Below, in pieces: positions 51,254-60,219 of a stretch of DNA of 64,000 nt. Source of the stretch: JAGOBP01 sp964550855 (GTDB taxonomy: Bacteria; Chloroflexota; Anaerolineae; Fen-1058); the NCBI GenBank assembly GCA_964550855.1, contig CAZKBQ010000006.1, forward strand, positions 48,614-112,613, read 5' to 3'. The notes below the pieces were generated by a model that was given only the letters and a program-made list of their open reading frames with translations, had not been told where the DNA came from and did no database searches. Both the position numbers and the translations under genes were made by a program. The stretch's first letter is position 1; every line of letters begins with the position of its first letter.

Positions 51254-52949
51254 TCTTCCGCAATTCTTCCTCGCGCAGCGGCCGCCGCAGGATCTTGCCC
51301 ACGATGGTCTTGGGCAGCGACTCGCGGAACTCCACGAATTTGGGCACTTTATACGGCGCGAGGTTGGCGCGGCAGTAGGCGATGATGTCCTCGGCGGTGG
51401 CGGTGCAGCCGGGCTTGAGCACCACAAACACCTTGACGCGCTCGTCCAGGTCACCCACCCGCACCCCAATGGCGGCGGCTTCGTACACGGCCGGATGGCC
51501 GTACAGCACATCCTCGATCTCGCGCGGATGGATTTTATATCCGCCCGCGCCCAGGATCAAGTCCTTCTTGCGATCGACGATCTTGAAATAGCCGTCGGCG
51601 TCCATCACGGCGATGTCGCCTGTGTAGAGCCAGGGCGGCGCGGTGGGATCATCGGGGTCGGCGCGCAGCGCATTGGCGGTCTCGGTGGGCATGTGCCAGT
51701 AGCCCTGCATCACCTGCGGGCCGCGCACACACAACTCGCCCACCTCGCCCACGCCCAAGCGCCGCTCGCCGTCGTCGGCGTCCACAATCTTCACTTCGGT
51801 GTCGGGCCACGGCAGGCCGATGGTGCCCAGACGGTTGTCGCCGAACAACGGATTGGCGCACACCACCGGCGACGCTTCGCTGAGGCCGTAACCTTCCACC
51901 AGCCGCGCGCCGGTCAGTTCCTGAAAGCGCTGCTGCACGTCCACCGGCAGACCGGCCGCGCCGCTGATGCACAGGCGAATGGACTTGAGGTTGTATTTCT
52001 GGATGTCGGGCACGTTGTTGATGGCGGTGTACATGGCGGGCACGCCGGGGTACAGCGTGGGTCGGTAGCGCATGATGGTGTGCAGCACGTCGTCGATGTC
52101 GCGCGGGTCGGGCACGAGGATCATCGTATTGGCGGTGATCACGGACAGGTTCAGGCCCGTCGTCATGCCGTAGGCATGAAACAGCGGCAGCTGCGCCAGG
52201 CCGATGTCCTGCGCCTCGGGCGCGTTGAGCCACACCTTGCACTGGTAGGCGTTGGCCAGGATATTGCGATGCGTCAGCATGGCGCCCTTGGAGACGCCGG
52301 TCGTGCCGCCGGTGTACATCAGCACGGCCAGATCGTCGGGTTTCACTTCCGCCGGTTGATAGCGTCCCGGCGCATGGCGCAGCACATCGGTGAACCAGTG
52401 CGTGTCGGCGTCGTCCTTGATCTCGACGCGATGACCGCGCGGTTTCTCCATGAACAGCGTAAACGCGGTGCGCAGCGCCGGCGGGAAATAGGTCTTGATC
52501 TGCGCCACGATGACGTGCCGGAGCGGAGTGTCCGATCGGATGCGCTTGATCAACGGATAAGTCGAGCTCAGCGTGACGATTACCTGCGCGCCCGCATCGT
52601 TGAGCTGGTGCACCATCTCGTGCTGTTGATAGATCGGGTTGCAGGGCACGACCACCGCGCCCAGCCGCAGGATGGCATAGTAGGCAATGACGAACTGCGG
52701 GCAATTGGGCAGGTGCACCGCCACCCGATCGCCCGGTTGCACTCCCAGGCGCTGCAGGGCCGCCGCCAGCCGATCGACGGCGCGATCGAACTCGCCGAAG
52801 GTGAGGCGCGTGCCTTTGAAGATCATGGCCGTGCGATAAGCCCGATCGCGCGCCACCCGCCGCAGCACGTCAGGCAAAACGGTGGCTGGATAGTCAAGAT
52901 GTTCGGGGACGTGCGGCTCGTAGGATTTCAGCCAGGGCTTGTCGGTCAT
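51240..52949 (-). CDS. Long-chain acyl-CoA ligase
   Basis: Activates fatty acids to acyl-CoA with ATP. The 569 residues show the AMP-binding motif MYTGGTTGVSKGAML, the second motif VEGYGLSEASPV, YTGDIAVMDADGYFKIVDRK and the C-terminal lysine segment SLPKTIVGKILRRPL. The ATG at 52949 behind GGAGG is preferred over the longer frame. It is divergent from the acyl-CoA-binding protein gene, with back-to-back promoters. It heads the acyl-CoA ligase-SCP2-alcohol dehydrogenase series. Confidence 0.94.
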   Translation of the reverse strand: MTDKPWLKSYEPHVPEHLDYPATVLPDVLRRVARDRAYRTAMIFKGTRLTFGEFDRAVDRLAAALQRLGVQPGDRVAVHLPNCPQFVIAYYAILRLGAVVVPCNPIYQQHEMVHQLNDAGAQVIVTLSSTYPLIKRIRSDTPLRHVIVAQIKTYFPPALRTAFTLFMEKPRGHRVEIKDDADTHWFTDVLRHAPGRYQPAEVKPDDLAVLMYTGGTTGVSKGAMLTHRNILANAYQCKVWLNAPEAQDIGLAQLPLFHAYGMTTGLNLSVITANTMILVPDPRDIDDVLHTIMRYRPTLYPGVPAMYTAINNVPDIQKYNLKSIRLCISGAAGLPVDVQQRFQELTGARLVEGYGLSEASPVVCANPLFGDNRLGTIGLPWPDTEVKIVDADDGERRLGVGEVGELCVRGPQVMQGYWHMPTETANALRADPDDPTAPPWLYTGDIAVMDADGYFKIVDRKKDLILGAGGYKIHPREIEDVLYGHPAVYEAAAIGVRVGDLDERVKVFVVLKPGCTATAEDIIAYCRANLAPYKVPKFVEFRESLPKTIVGKILRRPLREEELRKMSNE

Positions 52950-52980
52950 ACGGCCTCCAGAGTCGCGGCGAGGTAGTGGT

Positions 52981-53043
52981 ATTGTACTGCCAAACATCAG
53001 GCCCGGTCAATGGTTTGACCTTTGTTTGCTTCGCTTATACAAT
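52981..53043. promoter_or_regulatory. Divergent promoters for acyl-CoA ligase and acyl-CoA-binding protein
   Basis: Minus strand: TTGACC (53010-53005), 18 bp, TACAAT (52986-52981). Plus strand: TTGACC (53015-53020), 17 bp, TACAAT (53038-53043). The two promoters have identical hexamers and their -35 boxes are 4 bp apart, so they are likely co-regulated or compete for polymerase. Confidence 0.8.
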
Positions 53044-53073
53044 CGAAATATCCCCTGCCAGAGGAGAACGAGC

Positions 53074-53337
53074 ATGGCCGATCTCAAAGCCGCCTTCGAT
53101 CAAGCCGCCGCCGCAGCGCAGAAATTGCCCCGAAAGCCCGATAACAATACGCTGCTCAAATTGTATGCGCTGTACAAGCAAGCCACCGTCGGCGATGTCA
53201 GCGGCAGCCGGCCGGGCGGCTTCGACATGGCCGCCAAAATGAAGTACGACGCCTGGGCCAAAGTGAAGGGCAAAACCAAAGACGCCGCCATGCAAGAATA
53301 TGTGGCGTTGGTGGAGAGCTTGAAGGGCAAGAAATAG
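53074..53337 (+). CDS. Acyl-CoA-binding protein
   Basis: An 87-residue ACBP, a four-helix protein that binds long-chain acyl-CoA and is widespread in eukaryotes but less common in bacteria. Binding-site segments are LLKLYALYKQATVGDVSG, RPGGFDMAAKMKYDAW and KVKGKTKDAAMQEYVALVE. GAGGAG precedes the ATG; the longer frame upstream runs through the promoter. It would buffer the product of the divergent acyl-CoA ligase. Confidence 0.95.
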   Translation: MADLKAAFDQAAAAAQKLPRKPDNNTLLKLYALYKQATVGDVSGSRPGGFDMAAKMKYDAWAKVKGKTKDAAMQEYVALVESLKGKK

Positions 53338-53378
53338 GCTGAGTCAACGTGTACTGCGCAACGAGCAAGTGAACGACC

Positions 53379-53462
53379 TTACTCGTCACTTGTTACTCGT
53401 TACTCGTCACTCATCACTCATTACTCGTTACGCATTACTCGTTACTCATTGCCCACCACTCA
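53379..53462. repeat. Heptamer repeat array, twelve consecutive units
   Basis: Twelve 7-bp units without a single insertion or deletion, mostly TTACTCG, TTACTCA and TCACTCA, with TCACTTG, TTACGCA, TTGCCCA and CCACTCA as variants. It separates the acyl-CoA-binding protein gene from a convergent broken gene and is the longest array in the window. Confidence 0.9.
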
Positions 53463-53475
53463 CCGCCCCCGGCCC

Positions 53476-54039
53476 TCATTTCGGCCAGGCCAAAGCGCAC
53501 GCCAGCGCTTTGGCCGTAGCCTGCGGTGTCAGCCGTGTCGTGTGCAGCACCCAATCGGCCGTGTACATATCCTGGTGCTGGGCCAGGATCACAACTTCGA
53601 GCTGACCGTCCCGTTCGATGAGCACGCACGCGGCATAAGTCGGCGGGAACGGCAGCGGCTTGCCATAGAAATTCCCCCCGGAGAACCTCATGATCTCTGA
53701 CGTGTATGGCGTCGGGGACGGCGGCGCATCGACGAACGGCAGGGGCGTGGGCGTGGCGGCGATGACCGAGCGCGACACATAGTCCAAAGCGTTATAGTAC
53801 GTGCCGTAGCCCAACGAATACGCGCTTAACTCACGTGTCAGGCCGGTCGGATAGGCGGCCGGCACGATTTGCAGGACGCGCGCCGGCTGGCCGCCGCGTT
53901 GAGTGCGGGCCAGATACTCGTTGAGCAATATCTATGCCCGCTCGGGCGGGACTTCGCCGCGATTGGTTGCCAGCGCAAACGCCAGCACCGCGATCAGCGG
54001 CAGGCCGACGGCGATTCCCAGGCGTATGACAAGCTTCAT
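53476..54039 (-). pseudogene. Secreted protein gene interrupted by an in-frame amber codon
   Basis: The frame opens at an ATG (54039) behind AGGAGG and encodes a signal-type N-terminus (MKLVIRLGIAVGLPLIAVLA). At codon 36 there is a TAG (53934-53932), after which the same frame continues for 151 codons (ILLNEYLARTQRGGQPARVL to ALACALAWPK). Apart from the stop, the gene looks intact, with no shift. It may be a recent pseudogene, a base-calling error or a readthrough site. The protein has a Pro/Thr linker and matches no family I know. Confidence 0.75.
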
Positions 54040-54173
54040 GGCAACCTCCTCGGTTGAGCCACCTCCGATTGAGCCGCTTTCATCTTAGCATTGTTTTGCC
54101 CGCCGCGATCATTCAGACTCTGTCAAAACTGATCACCTTCAAAATAACCACCTCGCCGGTCGCGCCATGCTCG

Positions 54174-55358
54174 TCAGATCGTTTTCAGGTATTCGCGCAC
54201 CATCAACGCGGCGGTCGCGCCCTCGCCGGCGGCGCTGGCCGCCTGTTTGGTGCTGCCCCGCCGCACATCGCCTGCCGCAAACACGCCCGGCAGCGACGTT
54301 TCCAGATTCGGCCCGGTGACGACGAAGCCGGCCGCGTCGCGTTCGATCTGGGGCGGCAGCCAGCCGGTATTGGGCTTAAGACCGATGAACACGAAAACGC
54401 CTTTGGGGTGCAGCTCTTCGGTCGAGCCTGAAGATCGATCGCGCACGGTAAGGCCGCTCAATTTCGCTTCGCCGTGCAGGGCCGTCACTTCGGTGTTGTA
54501 GCGCACGTCGATGCGCGGATGGCCCGTCACTTTGTCGATCACGATGCGGCTGGCGGTCATTTCGGGGCCGCGCACCAGGAGCGTCACCCGATCCGCGAAG
54601 CGGGTCAGGAACAGGCTTTCCTCGCCGGCGCTGTTGCCGCCGCCGACGACGGCTACGGGCTGACCCTTATAGAACGGGCCGTCGCAGGTGGCGCAAAAGT
54701 GCACGCCCGCGCCAATGAGCTCGGCTTCGCCCGGCACCCCCAGGCGGCGGTAGGTGGAGCCGGTGGCGATGAGCACGGCGCGCGCCCCATACTCGCGACC
54801 GTCGGCGGTCTTGACGTACTTCGATTCGGCCTCGGCGCGCAGGCCCACCACTTCCTGGGCCTGCAGCAGCTCCACGCCGAAGCGCCGCGTCTGCTGCACC
54901 AGCCGATCGGCAAAATCGCCGCCGCCGATCCCATCGGGAAAACCGGGGAAATTGTCCAACCGCTCGGTGACGCCGGCCTGCCCGCCCAGCCCGCTCTTTT
55001 CGATCACCAGCACGTCCAGCCCTTCACGCGCCGCGTACAGCGCAGCCGTCAGGCTGGCCGGCCCGCCGCCGATGCAGATCAGATCGTAATAGCTCATCCG
55101 CGCGGCGGTCTGCAGACCCAACTTCTGCGCCAGTTCGGCGTTACTGGGCTCCACCAGATAACTGTCGTCGCCATGAAAAACAATCGTGGGAATGATGCGC
55201 TTGCCGTGATTGAGCCGCTCCACCAGCGCCAGTCCGTCGGCATCCTGCTCCACATCCACCCACTCATAGTGGACGCGCTGCTCGCCCAGGAATTTCTTGG
55301 CGCGTTTGCAGTCGCTGCACCAGGTGGCTCCGTAAACGGTCAGATTGGTATGAGACAT
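54174..55358 (-). CDS. Glutaredoxin-thioredoxin reductase fusion
   Basis: A 394-residue redox enzyme. Residues 1-85 are a glutaredoxin-like domain with CSDC (Cys14, Cys17) and TIVF, and from 88 on a full thioredoxin reductase follows, with FAD motif CIGGGPAS, the active disulfide CATC (Cys222, Cys225), the NADPH motif VVGGGNSAGEE and GVFAAGDVR. The fusion would pass electrons from NADPH through FAD to its own glutaredoxin. The ATG at 55358 has GGGAGGAG. It stands alone. Confidence 0.95.
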   Translation of the reverse strand: MSHTNLTVYGATWCSDCKRAKKFLGEQRVHYEWVDVEQDADGLALVERLNHGKRIIPTIVFHGDDSYLVEPSNAELAQKLGLQTAARMSYYDLICIGGGPASLTAALYAAREGLDVLVIEKSGLGGQAGVTERLDNFPGFPDGIGGGDFADRLVQQTRRFGVELLQAQEVVGLRAEAESKYVKTADGREYGARAVLIATGSTYRRLGVPGEAELIGAGVHFCATCDGPFYKGQPVAVVGGGNSAGEESLFLTRFADRVTLLVRGPEMTASRIVIDKVTGHPRIDVRYNTEVTALHGEAKLSGLTVRDRSSGSTEELHPKGVFVFIGLKPNTGWLPPQIERDAAGFVVTGPNLETSLPGVFAAGDVRRGSTKQAASAAGEGATAALMVREYLKTI

Positions 55359-55428
55359 CGCTCCTCCCAACGTCATGAATTTGGCTATAGCGTAGTCCGG
55401 CTGATGGTTCGTTTGTTACACGCGCCTT

Positions 55429-55457
55429 TTGACAGTTGCCCCGCGCTGCGGTATGCT
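55429..55457 (+). promoter_or_regulatory. Sigma-factor gene promoter
   Basis: TTGACA (55429-55434), a 17-bp spacer and TATGCT (55452-55457). The -10 box ends 11 bases before the ATG, predicting a leader of about five bases. Confidence 0.75.
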
Positions 55458-55468
55458 TGCCGCAGCCT

Positions 55469-56125
55469 ATGGCCGATTTTAACGACGACACCCAACTGGT
55501 AGAGGCCCTGCGCCGGCGCGATGAAGCCGCCTTCGCCGCGCTGATCGATCGTTATAACGCTACGCTCTTACGACTGGCGCAGATTTACGTGCCCGATCGC
55601 GCTGCCGCCGAGGAGGTCGTTCAAGACGCCTGGCTGGGCGTGCTCAAAGGCATCGACCGATTTGAAGGCCGCTCGTCGTTCAAGACCTGGTTGTTCCGCA
55701 TCCTGACCAACCTGGCCAAGACGCGCGGTGTGCGCGAAAGCCGCAGCCTGCCGTTTTCGGCCCTGTTTGACGCCGACGAAGAGCCGTTTGAGCCGGCGGT
55801 GGAGCCTGAAGCCTTCAGACCGGCAGGCAGCGAATGGGCCGGGCACTGGTTGATCGAGCCGCAGCCGTGGAACGATCAACCGGAGGATCATCTGCTGTCG
55901 GGCGAGGCGCTGGCGTACATCCGATCGGCTATCGCGGCCCTGCCGCCCGCCCAGCGCGAAGTCATCACGCTGCGCGACATCGAAGGCTGGTCGTCGGAGG
56001 AAGTGTGTAATGCGCTGAACATCACCGAGACTAATCAACGCGTGTTGCTGCATCGCGCCCGATCCAAAGTGCGCGCGGCCCTGGATCGATATTTTCAACC
56101 GCACTTGAGTGACGATCATGACTAA
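55469..56125 (+). CDS. ECF-type RNA polymerase sigma factor
   Basis: A 218-residue sigma-70-family factor. Region 2 is LVEALRRRDEAAFAALIDRY to GIDRFEGRSSFKTWLFRILT and region 4 is AALPPAQREVITLRDIEGWS and NITETNQRVLLHRARSK. A 60-residue linker rich in Glu/Pro separates them, longer than usual. The next gene, which it overlaps by 8 bp, encodes a zinc-finger anti-sigma factor, the normal partner. Transcription from a housekeeping promoter is predicted. Its regulon is unknown. Confidence 0.93.
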   Translation: MADFNDDTQLVEALRRRDEAAFAALIDRYNATLLRLAQIYVPDRAAAEEVVQDAWLGVLKGIDRFEGRSSFKTWLFRILTNLAKTRGVRESRSLPFSALFDADEEPFEPAVEPEAFRPAGSEWAGHWLIEPQPWNDQPEDHLLSGEALAYIRSAIAALPPAQREVITLRDIEGWSSEEVCNALNITETNQRVLLHRARSKVRAALDRYFQPHLSDDHD

Positions 56126-56372
56126 CGAGTTCGCTTGCCGCGATCTGGTGGAACTGGTAACCGATTATTTGGAGAACGCGCTGCCCCCGGACAGGCGCGC
56201 CGAATTTGAAGCGCATTTGGCAGGCTGTGGGCCGTGCGGGCGTTACATGGAACAGATGCGGCTGACGATTAAAGCGGCGGGCCGTCTCACTGAAGACACC
56301 CTCGAGCCGGCGGCGCGCGACGCGCTGCTGGCGGTGTTCCGCGATTGGAAAGCGGGCCGACCCACCGAGTGA
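56118..56372 (+). CDS. Zinc-finger anti-sigma factor
   Basis: An 84-residue zf-HC2-type protein: ACRDLVELVTDYLENALPPD, then FEAHLAGCGPCGRYMEQM, giving the His-x3-Cys-x2-Cys zinc site of anti-sigma factors. No membrane helix follows, so it is a soluble inhibitor. It overlaps the sigma factor gene and should bind that factor, releasing it on redox or other stress. Confidence 0.9.
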   Translation: MTNEFACRDLVELVTDYLENALPPDRRAEFEAHLAGCGPCGRYMEQMRLTIKAAGRLTEDTLEPAARDALLAVFRDWKAGRPTE

Positions 56373-56408
56373 CCCAACCGGCCCCGATCGGCTGCATTGA
56401 TGCCACCC

Positions 56409-57047
56409 ATGCCCATCTTCGACATCACCCTGCCCGTTTCCAATGCCCTGCCCGTGTGGCCGGGCGATCCTGCCGTCCACTTCTACCGCGTCGCCGACGT
56501 CAATGCCGGCGACGTTTGCACGCTGTCACGGCTGGACAGTGGTTCGCACATCGGCACTCACCTGGACGCGCCGCGGCACTTCATCAAAAACGGCCGCCCT
56601 GTCGATCAGCTTGAGCTCGATGTGTTGATCGGCCCGTGCCGGGTGGTGCATGTGCCGGACGCCGCTGTGATCGATGCGGCGCTGCTCGATGCGCTCCGGC
56701 TGCCGGCGGACACCACACGTCTGCTCTTCCGCACGCGCAATTCCGACCTCTGGGCGCGGCCAGACAGCGGCATCTTCCGCACCGATTACGTAGGCGTGGA
56801 TCCCTCGGGCGCGGAATGGATCGTCGAGCACGGCCTTCGCCTGGTCGGCATCGACTACATGTCGATCGCGCCGTTTGCCGACACCATCCGGCCGCATCAA
56901 ATTTTGCTGGGGGCCGGCGTGATCGTCGTGGAAAATCTCAACCTGAGCGGCGTCGAGCCGGGCGCGTATCAGCTGATCTGCCTGCCGCTGAAGCTGCAAG
57001 ACGGCGACGGCGCGCCCGTCCGCGCCGTGCTGATTGGCGCCGATTGA
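56409..57047 (+). CDS. Cyclase-family (kynurenine-formamidase-like) hydrolase
   Basis: A 212-residue metal-dependent hydrolase. The diagnostic motif DSGSHIGTHLDAPRHF carries the metal ligands (HxGTHxD), followed by GIDYMSIAPF. The family includes formamidases acting on N-formylkynurenine; no other kynurenine genes are near, so the substrate is open. A start at 56400 (three residues longer) is equally possible; neither has a ribosome site. Confidence 0.88.
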   Translation: MPIFDITLPVSNALPVWPGDPAVHFYRVADVNAGDVCTLSRLDSGSHIGTHLDAPRHFIKNGRPVDQLELDVLIGPCRVVHVPDAAVIDAALLDALRLPADTTRLLFRTRNSDLWARPDSGIFRTDYVGVDPSGAEWIVEHGLRLVGIDYMSIAPFADTIRPHQILLGAGVIVVENLNLSGVEPGAYQLICLPLKLQDGDGAPVRAVLIGAD

Positions 57048-57057
57048 GCGGCGCGGC

Positions 57058-59691
57058 CTACTGTCCGCCGCTCTGTTGAATGAGCTTGGCCACCAGCGCC
57101 GTCCAACCGGTCTGATGGCTGGCGCCCAGCCCCGCGCCGTTGTCCCCGTGGAAATACTCGTAAAACAAGACATAGTCGCGCCAGTAGGGATCGGACTGGA
57201 ACACGGTCTGGCCGCCATACACCGGTCGGCGGCCGTCCGCGCCGCGCACAAACAGGCGGATCAGCCGCCGCGACAGTTCGGCGGCGACGGCGTTGAGCGA
57301 TAAGTATTGACCCGAACCGGTGGGGCATTCCACGCGGAAATCGTCGCTGTAGTAGTGGTGAAACTTCTGCAGCGACTCGATGATGAGATAGTTGACTGGG
57401 AACCACACCGGCCCGCGCCAGTTGGAGTTGCCGCCGAACACGCCCGTGGTCGATTCCGCCGGCTCGTAATCCACCCGATAATCCGCGCCGCCGAAATTGA
57501 AGACGTAAGGATGTTGTTCATGATACTTTGACAGGGCGCGCACGCCGAAATCCGACAAAAATTCGGTCGGGTCCAGCAGCCGCGCCAGCACGCGCTTCAT
57601 GCGGTGACCGCGCAGCAGCGCCAGCAGGCGGCGTTCGCCCATGCCGGGCACTTCCCAGTGCGAGACCAGCCCGGCCAGGTCGGGCCGCTCTTTGAGGAAC
57701 CATTCCATGCGCCGCTTGAAGCGGGGCAATTGATCGATCAGCGCCGGATCGATGGTCTCCACGGCGAAGAGCGGGATCAGGCCCACCATCGAGCGAATCT
57801 TGAGCCGCATATTGGCATGATCGAGATGCAGCACATCGTAAAAGAACTCATCCTCGGCATCCCATAGCTCAATGCCTTCGCCCGCAAGATTGTTCATCGC
57901 GCCCGCGATGTACATGAAATGCTCGAAGAACTTGGTCGCCACATCTTCATAGGCGGGACGGGTGCGCGCCAGTTCCAGGGCGATCGCCATCAGGTTCAGG
58001 CAGTACATGCCCATCCAGCTGGTGCCGTCGCTCTGCTCGATGTGGCCGCCGGTCGGCAGCGGCGCGCTGCGATCGAACACGCCGATGTTGTCCAGGCCAA
58101 GGAAGCCGCCTTGAAAGACATTGTTGCCCTCGGTGTCCTTGCGGTTGACCCACCACGTAAAGTTGAGCAGCAGCTTGTGAAAGATGCGTTCCAGAAAATC
58201 GGTGTCGCCCACGCCGGTGAGCTTCTTGTCGATCTTGTACACGCGCCACGCCGCCCAGGCGTGCACGGGCGGATTCACGTCGCCAAAGGCCCACTCGTAC
58301 GCCGGAATCTGGCCGTTGGGGTGCATGTACCACTCGCGCAGCATCAGGATCAGCTGGCGTTTGGCCAGCGTCGGATCGATCATGGCCAGCGGGATGCAAT
58401 GGAAGGCCAGGTCCCAGGCGGCAAACCACGGGTATTCCCACTTGTCCGGCATGGAGATGATGTCGCGGCCGAATAAGTGCGTCCACTGAGCATTGCGGCC
58501 GCGCAACCGCGCGGCGGGCGGCGGCACCGCCGGATCGCCCGTGAGCCAGGTGCGCACGTCGTAGTGATACCACTGCTTGGTCCACAGCAGGCCGGCCAGC
58601 GCCTGGCGCTGCACGCGGCGTTCATCCTCGCTGAGCGGCGCGGGCTGCAGGGCCGCGTAAAACTCATCGGCTTCACGCTGCCGCGCCGCCAACACCTCGT
58701 CGAAGTCGGAGAAGGGCGGCGCGTCGGCCCGATCGGACAGGCGCAGCCGCAGCGTGATCGATTCACCCGCGCCGATCGTCAGGGCGTAGTGCGCGGCGGC
58801 CTTGGTGCCCGTCCGGGCAGGGTTCACGCTCGCCTCGCGCTGAATGACGTACGTGTGAAAAGCATCCTTCACGTAGGGCGTGGCATTGGGCACGCCCCAC
58901 AGCCGCTCGGTGTTGGTCTCATTCTCCGTAAACAGCATCTCCGGGGCGCCGTCGCAGAACAGCCAACGCTCGCCCAGGATCGGATGCTGCGCGCCGATCA
59001 CTGTATCGCTCGCGGCGCGCAGCTGCGGCTTGATCGAATCGGGCTGGCCCCACGACCATGTATTGCGAAACCACAGCTGCGGCAGTACGTGCAGCGCGGC
59101 GGCGTCCGGCCCGCGATTGGCGAGCGTGTATCGAATCAGAATATCGTCGGGCGCGGCCTTGGCGTATTCGATGAAGACATCGAAGTAGCGGTTGGCGTCG
59201 AAGACGCCGGTGTCCAGCAGCTCGAATTCAGGTTCGGAGCGGCCGCGCCGCCGGTTCTCGGCCAATAAGGGTTCATACGGATATTCGGCCTGGGGATACT
59301 TGTACAGCATCTTCAGGTACGAGTGCGTGGGGGTGTTGTCGAGGTAGAAGTAGTATTCTTTCACGTCCTCGCCGTGATTGCCCTCGCGGCCGGTGAGGCC
59401 GAAGAAACGTTCCTTCAAAATGGGGTCATGGCCGTTCCACAGCGCCAGCGCGAAACACAGGTGCTGATCGCGATCGCAGAGGCCGCCCAGGCCGTCCTCG
59501 TTCCACCGATAGGCGCGGCTGCGGGCGTGATCGTGTGGAAAATATTCCCAGGCGGAGCCGTCGGCGCTGTAGTCTTCGCGCACGGTGCCCCACGCCCGAT
59601 CGCTCAGGTACGGCCCCCAGCGTTTCCAGTCGGAGTGCCGATCAGCAGTCACGCGCAGGCGCGCGTATTCGGCGGTGTGGACGATGGACAT
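57058..59691 (-). CDS. GH63-family glucosidase-like protein
   Basis: An 877-residue cytoplasmic-looking glycosidase. The N-terminal beta-rich half starts EYARLRVTADRHSDWKRWGP with WEYFPHDHARSRAYRWNEDG; the C-terminal half is an alpha-toroid with WEYPWFAAWDLAFHCIPLAM, GQIPAYEWAFGDVNPPVHAW, LGLDNIGVFDRSAPLP and GNSNWRGPVWFPVNYL. These match the large bacterial proteins of GH63 (inverting alpha-glucosidase, mannosylglycerate-hydrolase relatives). Acidic residues in DVNPP and the WRGPVWF region are the probable catalytic centre. No signal peptide. Substrate unknown. Confidence 0.9.
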   Translation of the reverse strand: MSIVHTAEYARLRVTADRHSDWKRWGPYLSDRAWGTVREDYSADGSAWEYFPHDHARSRAYRWNEDGLGGLCDRDQHLCFALALWNGHDPILKERFFGLTGREGNHGEDVKEYYFYLDNTPTHSYLKMLYKYPQAEYPYEPLLAENRRRGRSEPEFELLDTGVFDANRYFDVFIEYAKAAPDDILIRYTLANRGPDAAALHVLPQLWFRNTWSWGQPDSIKPQLRAASDTVIGAQHPILGERWLFCDGAPEMLFTENETNTERLWGVPNATPYVKDAFHTYVIQREASVNPARTGTKAAAHYALTIGAGESITLRLRLSDRADAPPFSDFDEVLAARQREADEFYAALQPAPLSEDERRVQRQALAGLLWTKQWYHYDVRTWLTGDPAVPPPAARLRGRNAQWTHLFGRDIISMPDKWEYPWFAAWDLAFHCIPLAMIDPTLAKRQLILMLREWYMHPNGQIPAYEWAFGDVNPPVHAWAAWRVYKIDKKLTGVGDTDFLERIFHKLLLNFTWWVNRKDTEGNNVFQGGFLGLDNIGVFDRSAPLPTGGHIEQSDGTSWMGMYCLNLMAIALELARTRPAYEDVATKFFEHFMYIAGAMNNLAGEGIELWDAEDEFFYDVLHLDHANMRLKIRSMVGLIPLFAVETIDPALIDQLPRFKRRMEWFLKERPDLAGLVSHWEVPGMGERRLLALLRGHRMKRVLARLLDPTEFLSDFGVRALSKYHEQHPYVFNFGGADYRVDYEPAESTTGVFGGNSNWRGPVWFPVNYLIIESLQKFHHYYSDDFRVECPTGSGQYLSLNAVAAELSRRLIRLFVRGADGRRPVYGGQTVFQSDPYWRDYVLFYEYFHGDNGAGLGASHQTGWTALVAKLIQQSGGQ

Positions 59692-59715
59692 GCGCGAACG
59701 CCTCGCGGTGAGCGC

Positions 59716-60069
59716 TCAATCGGCCGGCGACTGGCCGTGTGTCAGCGCCTCTTGCATCGCCTCGGAAACCTGCGCGCGCAGCTGCTCGGCCAGGCGGATG
59801 ATCTCCTGCATTTGATCGGACGCTTCCTCATCCGGCGCTTCATCGGCCGCCGCATACAGGTTGATCAGCATGCTGTTCATCGACTCGCTCATCGCGCCGA
59901 AGATCTGCTCCGGCGTCATATGCTCGGGGTCGATGCCGTTGGCGCGCAGACGGGCGTCCATCAGCCGCTTGAACTCGGCCTCGTCAAAGTCATCGATGTC
60001 GTCCCGGTAAGCCTGATACAAGTGTTCCAGCTCTTCGGCATCGGTCGGTAAGGGATCGGGCAATTTCAT
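59716..60069 (-). CDS. Acidic helical protein of unknown function
   Basis: A 117-residue protein rich in Glu, Asp and Ala (LPTDAEELEHLYQAYRDDID, IIRLAEQLRAQVSEAMQEAL), without membrane segment or cysteine. The ATG at 60069 behind GGAGG is preferred to the longer frame. It lies 24 bp before the GH63 gene on the same strand and may be cotranscribed. I recognise no family. Confidence 0.6.
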   Translation of the reverse strand: MKLPDPLPTDAEELEHLYQAYRDDIDDFDEAEFKRLMDARLRANGIDPEHMTPEQIFGAMSESMNSMLINLYAAADEAPDEEASDQMQEIIRLAEQLRAQVSEAMQEALTHGQSPAD

Positions 60070-60158
60070 GGCGGCCTCCGGCGCGTGGTGCTGCATTATA
60101 ACACGCAGCCCGGCGTCATCGCTCACCCTTGCCCGTCTGGCCGGTCGGTTTGCGATGC

Positions 60159-60164
60159 TATAAT
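60159..60164 (+). promoter_or_regulatory. Extended -10 promoter of the secreted-protein gene
   Basis: TGCTATAAT gives an extended -10 element (TG-N-TATAAT) 55 bp before the ATG at 60220; the -35 region is weak, as is usual for this type. Confidence 0.6.
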
Positions 60165-60219
60165 GCCTGCGCGATCACGTGCGATCAGGTTGGCATTCAA
60201 CAATCGGGAGGAAATCAAA

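Noticed and set aside
53379..53462. CRISPR-like array
   Set aside because: The units are 7 bp, contiguous and degenerate, with no spacers between them, and no cas gene is in the window.
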